Shown in pieces: positions 58,067 to 64,000 of a stretch of DNA of 64,000 bases. Origin of the DNA: Portulaca oleracea. Lineage: Eukaryota > Streptophyta > Magnoliopsida > Caryophyllales > Portulacaceae. The position numbers were made by a program, and so were the translations under genes. Position 1 is the stretch's first letter. The number at the start of each line of letters is the position of its first letter. Where the stretch lies: contig CM055891.1 of NCBI GenBank assembly GCA_029582165.1, positions 27,444,832 through 27,508,831 of the forward strand, written 5' to 3'. The notes under the pieces are model-generated. The model had not been told where the DNA came from, made no database searches, and saw only the letters and a list, made by a program, of their open reading frames with translations.

Positions 58067-58727
58067 GTATAGCCCTTCCCTAGCAGTATACTATATACGA
58101 ATAAGATGTAGATGGTTAACCAGAAAAGGGAATAAGAATATGCTGATGATAAAGATGCAAAAAGACAGCCTAACATTACATCAGAATAAAAGATGGGCAG
58201 ATTCAAATTGTCAGAAACCTAATCCTTCACTTTCACATTTATAGTTACATCAGTATCATTGATGCTGATGGGGGGGGTATATCTGTCATTTTCCAGCTGA
58301 AAATGCCACTTTAATTTCTCTAATTTCTCTGCCTCTTTTTCTTCTTTTGCTTTTCTATCTTTAATTTTTAATTGGGTACGAGGATTTATTTATTTTCTAT
58401 AAAAAAAAATATAGTATTTTGTATTTTTGAAGAGTGGAAGAAATGTGGTGAGATGTAGGGTTGTGAATTAATTAGATTGGTGGTTTAGGTGATGAAGATA
58501 AGAAGATAGATGTCTTTGTTTTCTGGTGCCTTCTTCTCTTTTTAATTGATGGCCACATCTTAGTCTGATCCCACCTTACCATTTATGTCGTCACCCTAAT
58601 TTTGTTATTTTCTCACCTTTCTGATTTATTCCAGAACAATAAACTATTGCTGAGTCACTCTTTAAGTTGGGTCATTTGCTTTCCTCTGTGACAAGGTGAA
58701 ATCAAGCTTTGAGTAAAGGACATTTTA
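57836..58727. other. intergenic with a (TTA)n microsatellite
   Basis: The (TTA)n run is at 58023-58066. The rest is AT-rich with no recognised feature. The open frame at 58003-58206 overlaps the microsatellite and is not a gene. Confidence 0.5.
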
Positions 58728-59320
58728 GGCCCTCTTCTATTCTATGGTGGGTAAAATGTGAAAATGGTGCGGTATAGTGAAATTGTGGAAAGTGCATTGA
58801 TGTGTGAAATGATATGGTGAAATTTATGGAAAGTGTGGTTCATGTGGTATGTGAGAAAAGAAAATGTGAAAAGTAGAAGAAAAAAAGTGAAGAGATATAT
58901 TGGAAAGGGTTTTTGGCTGAGAAAAATCCGTACCGAGGGCCTTGTGATCGAAAAAATCCAAAGTGACTTTTTGGCTGGTGGCAGTCTATACTTATTCATT
59001 ATTTTCAGAAGATCTCAGATCAAATTCAGACGACGGATCGATATGGCCAAGCACGTGTCATTTTAATTAAAAACATGTCACGTCAATTTTTTAAATTCTA
59101 TTGACGTGGCTTGCTTTTAATTCATTGCTAATGCTTTTCCCCCGTAATGTAAGTGCAAGGTGAAAAATGTAAGTTAAACGATAAAATAGAATTAAAAAAA
59201 ATTGACGTAGGATGCTTTTGATTAAAAGGGCACGTGCTCCGGCTGCCATATCAGCATTCCGGGGCCGGAATTTAATCTGGAATGCTAGGAGAAAATAATG
59301 AATAAGTATAGATTGTCACC

Positions 59321-61160
59321 AATCTGGAGAGGGTTCACGACAAACTGAATGGAGTATAGACAATCAATCTTGTCTGCCAATTACGAAAGAGGAGGTAAGG
59401 GGGTCATGAAGAACATGAAGAGGGGCAAAGCGGTGGGGTCGAATGACATACCTGTGGAGTTATGGAAGTGTTTGGGAGATGAGGGTGTTCGTTGGTTGAC
59501 GGAGCTCTTTAATGATGTGCTTAGATCGTCTAGCATGCCAAACGAGTAGAGGAGTAGTATAGTTGTACCCCTATACAAAAATAAAGAGGACGTTCAATAT
59601 TGTAACAATTATAGAGGGATTAAGCTTCTGAGTCATACAATGAAGTTTGGGAACGAGTGATCGAGCGAAGGCTGAGAGAGACAGTGTACGTGTCTGAAAA
59701 TCAATTTGGCTTTATGCCAGGTAGGTCGACGATAGAAGTTATCCGTCTTTTACGCGGATTGATGGAGCATTATAGGGAGAGGAAAAAGGACCTGCATATG
59801 GTGTTTATAGATTTAGAGAAAGCGTATGATAAGGTCCCTAGGGAAGTAATGTGGGAGTGCTTGAAGGCGAAAAGGGTGCAAGAGCCTTATATCCAAGTCA
59901 CTAAGGACATGTATGGTAATGTTAAAGCCTGTGTTCGGACAACAGTGGGAACCACGACTGAGTTTTCTTGAGATGGTGGGGTGCATCAAGGTTCAGCACT
60001 GAGTCCGTTTCTTTTTACATTGATTATGGATGAGTTGACTAAGGACATTCAAGATGACTTACCTTGGTACATGTTGTTTGCGGATTATATTGTGCTCATA
60101 GATGAGTCGAGGGAAAGTTTAAATGACAAGGTGGAGCGGTGGAGAGACACGTTGGAGTCCAAGGGTTTTAGATTGAGTAGGTCTAAGACAGAATACATGA
60201 TGTGTCGTTTTAGTGGAAGAGATACTGACACTCACTTACAAGAAGTAACCTTAGGAGGGGTGACCATACCTAGGGTTGAGAAGTTCAAATACTTAGGTTC
60301 TATCATACAGAGTGACGGGGAAGTCAATGATGATGTTACACACCGAATCAAATCTGGATGGAAAAAGTGGAAATCAACTTCAGGAGTGCTTTTTGACAAG
60401 AAAATTCCACTTAAGCTTAAGGGTCAGATGTACCGTACGGTGGTTAGACCAGCGATTTTGTATGGAGCTGAGTGTTGGGCGGTCAAGAAGGTGCATTGTC
60501 AAAGGCTAAACATCGCGGAGATGAGGATGGTACGGTGGATTTGTGGTTATACTAGGATGGATGGGATTAAGAATGATGTTTGTCGATCCAAACTAGAGGT
60601 AGCACCCATCGACGAAAAATTACGGGAGACCAGACTGAGATGGTTTGGGCATGTCCGTAGGAGAACTGAGGATGCTCCTGTAAGGAGCTGTGAAGGGATC
60701 GGGTTAACCCAAGGACGTCGTGGACGTGGGAAACCTAAAAATTCTATGAGAGAGGTGATAAGAGAAGATCTAACACACTTAGGCTTAGTGGAGGACATGG
60801 CTCTAGACAGGGGGGCTTGGCGGGCTAGTATTAAGGTTGTAGGGTGAGGACGGGTGTGTGTGAATCTTTTCTCCTCTCTTAAGGTTGTAAGGTGAGGTTG
60901 GTTGTGTGTGTTTCCAACTAGCCGTTTGTCTTTTTGCTTGTATTTGTTTGTCCTGTGCAGGTACTTGTTATCGCGTCTGGAGCAATTCACAACACTCTGG
61001 TACGTAGTTTCATCCAGTAATAGGCTTCTCCTTTGTTTTTGCCTCGGATCCGTCGGAATCAGTCTCTCCATGGACGTTTGTTCATGTGGGCAAGGCTGCC
61101 TACTTTAGGGTCCCCCAGACCACGCTCAAACGTGTCACCTAGGAGGTTGTTGTTGTTGTT
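59321..61160 (+). mobile_element. 5'-truncated RTE-clade LINE
   Basis: The element ends in a (TTG)n run (61145-61160), the tail type of plant RTE elements. TTGTCACC precedes it (59313-59320) and recurs at its end (61159-61166), a likely 8-bp duplication overlapping the tail. The 3' UTR (60848-61144) contains GGCAAGGCTGCCTAC. The 5' end is truncated: only the reverse transcriptase region onward is present and the endonuclease is missing. Confidence 0.85.
59349..60847 (+). pseudogene. reverse transcriptase of RTE LINE, inactivated
   Basis: The sequence shows reverse transcriptase landmarks: a MKRGKAVGSNDIPVELWK stretch, an ENQFGFMPGRST motif, a FIDLEKAYDKVPR motif with the first catalytic Asp, and a HQGSALSPFLF motif. 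A MLFADYIVLI motif follows, where the usual FADD pair has become FADY. The C-terminal part (AILYGAECW, RWICGYTRMD, LRWFGHVRR) is typical of the clade. Breaks are a TAG at 59547-59549, a frameshift between that block and the frame at 59657, and a TGA at 59969-59971 in the middle of the main frame. It cannot be functional. Confidence 0.9.
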
Positions 61161-61690
61161 GTCACCAGCCAAAAAGTCACTTTGGATTATTCTCAATCAC
61201 AAGGCCCTCAGTATGGATTTTTCCCAGCCAAAAACCCTATTGGGAATGATTGTGGTAAAGTGTAATGAAGTGTGGAAGTATATTGAGGTTATGTTCTTTA
61301 GTTGGGTTAAACGTATCTAACTTAACTTAACTTAACCTAATCTATTCTTACCTAACCTAACCTAACCCAACTCCTTAAAATACACCCAAACCAAAAATAA
61401 TTTTTTAAACCAAAAAGAAATGCAAATAATATTATTTTAATCTCATATCAATCTACTTTTTTCAACACTTGTAACTTTTTCATTTATTTTTCCCCAAATA
61501 TTCAAATTTTATTAATAAAATATTCCCACCCAACAACTTACTTAACTCAAATTTATCATATCATTTCATATCCTACTTATCATAATTTAACTAACTTAGC
61601 CTGGACCTAACTTAACAAAAGAACAGGGCATGTGGTACCGCACCGTATAAAAGAACATGATTAGGTAATTCACTTTTCACACCTCTCTCA

Positions 61691-62323
61691 ATACCTACCT
61701 CTCTAAGTTAATTATTTTATTTGTTTCCGCTATAATATTAAATTCGTTCAATCTGGATTTAATCCCTACCAATTGGTTTTAGATCTAAATTTTGATCCTA
61801 ACAAGTGGTATCGTAGTCGAGTTCAACCAAGTTTATCATATTTGGATACAACCAGGTTCAATCATATTCCCATCAGATTTTTCCTACAAAGTTGGGTTCA
61901 ATCAAGAACCTATTTTGGGATATTTTGCAGATCAATCTTTCAAGGACATTCCCGCACCTGGCGGTTTGATCGTCCTTCAAGAAAATTTTGATGATGTCGT
62001 ATCTTCATGGAATTCGGTCCAAGGTGGAATTTGTTGGACAGTGTCCCAATTTCATTCAAACTCAAGTTGATTACCTTTTGAGATACCCTTTGTAATATCT
62101 CATATTATAATGAATTTTATTTTGTTCATCGTGGTTTTTTTCCCGCTTTAGGTTTCTGTGTAAAAAATCTTGTCTTCGTCAACGCTGCATTGTTTTTTTT
62201 ATTTTTTCAAATACCTACATCACTAAATTGATTATCTTGTTTGCTTCCGTTGCAATATTGGATTCGTTCAATCGATATCTAATCCCAGACAAGAGGTTTC
62301 ATATCTGAGTTCTGATCCTAACA
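61691..62323 (+). mobile_element. TRIM-like or degraded copia-type mini retroelement
   Basis: Two direct repeats of 113 bases (61691-61803 and 62211-62323) share ATACCTAC..C.CTAA.TT, TTTCCG and GATTCGTTCAATC-like wording, and both end GATCCTAACA. The first is followed by AGTGGTATCGTAGTC, close to the TGGTATCAGAGC primer-binding site used by copia and TRIM elements. The interval between them is only about 400 bases and has no coding motif. The 5' limits of the repeats are uncertain. Confidence 0.55.
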
Positions 62324-62815
62324 TTAATTATTGGAGTTTCATTACGGGAAGGGCCGGGGGGGGGGGTCGACAGGCTATTTAGGTTGCAACTCCTTCCGAG
62401 ACAACTCGTCTTAGCAAGAGGAATTAACCTGACTGACTTATCGCAAATTCTAGTATAAGACTATCACACGTAAATTTATCGTGAGATGGACATTTCATAT
62501 GGTGACCTTTCAAATATTTTACCATGATTAATATGTGATATAAAATGGCTTCTTAATACGAATATGACTATAATGTATTAAATGATGACTTTTATAAGAG
62601 TAAGTCTACATAAATTATTAGTAATTCAAGTATTGATAAATAGTCACCAAAATATAATACGTCTTCCGATAAATTTATGGTAAGACGGTCTTACATAAAA
62701 GTTACTATTGACTTATTATTGTGCATGGGGCAGATGAAATTGATTATAAACCTGCTTCAATGTCTTTGCACAGATTTGCCTTATCGAGCCTTTTTTGGGG
62801 ACCCAGAGGCATTTA
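62324..62815. other. intergenic with G-run
   Basis: A G-rich run is at about 62352-62366. Nothing else was recognised. Confidence 0.4.
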
Positions 62816-63006
62816 GGCCATGTTCTTTGGGTTTGATAAAATGAGATTTGGATGGATTGGATTAGATTGGATAAGTTATGATGCTGTTTTGGGGAATTGT
62901 GTTTTTAGAGAGAGTTTTTTTTGAGGAATTGTATAAGGTTTGGATTGAATTGAATTAGATTAGATTAGATTAGATCGGAAAGAATTATCAATCCAAAGAG
63001 TAGGAG
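62816..63006. mobile_element. Tourist-like MITE
   Basis: The left end is TTTA|GGCCATGTTCTTTGGG. The right end is degraded (AATCCAAAGAGTAGGAGC). GGATTGGATTAGATTGGAT words fill the interior, similar to 57615-57832. Confidence 0.6.
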
Positions 63007-64000
63007 CTTCTCCTTATGAACTTTTTGCGTATTTACTTTTTTTTCCTCCCCCAACCCCCCGGGACCTAATTAATTAGAAGACTTCATGGCAAACAATGAG
63101 TAATCTGAAATTCTCAAACCCGAATATTTTAATTCGGACATAAGCGGACAAATTTAAATTATTTAGTAGAATCCTCTTGATAGATCTTTTTTTTAATATC
63201 GCTAAACCCCCATTATTATTCAACAAAAGAACCAAATGCAAATATCCATACAAAAGCAAATTCTATTGAGATAAATATTTTCAAACCATGACATTACTGT
63301 TCAATTTTATCAACTTCTTCACACATCGTCCTGCATGGAAAAGGTGAAAGTGCCTACCTTTGACTTTTTTCTAAGAGAGATTATATTGAAATTTGTTGTA
63401 ATTTGTAAATTGGTACTTAATTTTCTTTCAAAAGAAATGTTTACATATTGATGTAGATGGGCCTGGTCAGCCCGGAATTGAACTAGACTGGGCCGTTTGA
63501 TCATGTACCCACGTAACATTGCCTTTTCTGTTTCTTAGTGGGCTTTACCTCTTTAACCTGTTGGATCTGCATAGATGTTCTGGTTTAGCATTTAGGTAGC
63601 TATTTGGACAAGTTTTTGAAAAGAAATTATGTGCGATAAGCCCATAAATTTAGCTTCTCTGTTAACCAATTATAGAAGTTGGTGTAAAAGGTTATAAATA
63701 AGTACGAAAGATGCATTTTAAATAGGATTTTTGGATGCTAATATACTGAATTTTTGGGGTATTAGACAATAATGCACTGAACTTTGAAGGGTATTGGATA
63801 ATAATGCACCCGAAACAATTTCGACGGTGGCTGACTTGGTAGCGATCTTACGTGGTAGCCGAGAAAATGAATAGGATAAATAATATCTAAATTTATGACA
63901 TGTCAGTTAATTTACACAAGCAAAAGTGATTTTATACAACTACAACAACAATCTCGTAGCGGAAACACATTTAAACAAATGTGATTTTATGTTTTTTTAC
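63007..64000. other. AT-rich intergenic DNA, no gene
   Basis: There is no credible coding frame. Positions 63725-63880 carry wording related to the foldback element at 25.3 kb (TGGATGCTAATATACTGAAT, GGGTATTGGATAATAATGC), perhaps a fragment of a similar element. Confidence 0.4.

Larger units (their letters stand above)
58906..61237. mobile_element. MULE-type non-autonomous element, split by a LINE
   Basis: The left inverted repeat is 58906-59006 (101 bp) and starts GGGTTTTTGGCTGAGAAAAA. The right one is in two parts, 59291-59320 and 61161-61237. Reverse complemented, its outer end reads GGGTTTTTGGCTGGGAAAAA. The flanks are TATTGGAAA (58897-58905) and TATTGGGAA (61238-61246), a 9-bp duplication with one change, as expected for MULEs. 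The interior (59007-59290) is noncoding. The LINE entered within the right repeat. Confidence 0.85.
58728..61660. mobile_element. Tourist-like element, outer layer of a three-level nest
   Basis: The left end is TTA|GGCCCTCTTCTATTC. The right end is CCGTATAAAAGAACATGA|TTA. TTA (58725-58727 and 61661-61663) is the likely duplication. The interior outside the inserts is an array of GTGGTGAAAT/GTGTGG words like the MITE at 18.1 kb. A MULE-type element sits at 58906-61237. Another MITE-like block (about 61286-61629, TTAACTTAACC words, end AACTTAACAAAAGAACAGGG) is also inside. Confidence 0.65.

Noticed and set aside
60547..61071. 174-residue minus-strand open frame
   Set aside because: Antisense to the RTE reverse-transcriptase C-terminal region and its 3' UTR; no domain of its own.

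Overview
The window is plant nuclear DNA, most likely a eudicot. It shows intron-rich genes with GT-AG introns, AT-rich intergenic DNA, a nuclear tRNA gene with a Pol III terminator, and many plant transposons (Ty3/gypsy Tat-like, Ty1/copia, Cassandra-like, hAT, Tourist, Stowaway, MULE and RTE LINE). Nothing bacterial or viral was seen. Exon structures were worked out by hand from splice sites and reading frame.

Five intact protein genes are supported. (1) 10780-12819 (+) is a single-exon GT47 exostosin-family glycosyltransferase of the MUR3/XLT2 type. (2) 14956-17691 (+), seven exons, is a plastid-targeted PGRL2-like (PGR5-like A) protein, with a tRNA-Gly(UCC) gene 273 bp upstream. (3) 18768-20905 (-), four exons, is a small membrane protein of the Rab5-interacting/EMC6-like family. 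(4) 26419-31575 (+), ten exons, is a short oxysterol-binding-protein-related protein of the ORP3 class. (5) 52051-55784 (+), nine coding exons plus a leader intron, is a telomere-repeat-binding protein of the TRP1 class, with a ubiquitin-like domain and a C-terminal Myb/telobox domain. From memory, the last four families occur in the same order in Arabidopsis (At5g59400 to At5g59430), so this looks like a conserved block expanded by transposons. A broken R2R3-MYB gene that keeps its three-exon skeleton lies at 23.7-24.4 kb inside the block.

Layout: 1-8 kb is part of a Tat-like LTR element on the minus strand (LTR, primer-binding site, gag relic, long noncoding interior). 8-10.8 kb holds a hAT MITE and an RNase H relic. 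10.8-31.6 kb is the gene-dense part. 32-50 kb is mostly transposon debris: Tourist MITEs, three hAT-type elements, two related copia solo LTRs (one with a perfect target duplication), a Cassandra-like LTR with a 5S rRNA-like segment, and a gypsy relic. 50.5-56 kb is TRP1. 56-63 kb carries more MITEs and a three-level nest (RTE LINE inside a MULE-type element inside a Tourist-like element).

No new enzyme system was found. The most unusual structure not explained by genes is a recurring design: unrelated elements (Tat LTR, gypsy LTR, copia LTRs, hAT and Tourist MITEs) each carry an array of one short, element-specific, often self-complementary word.
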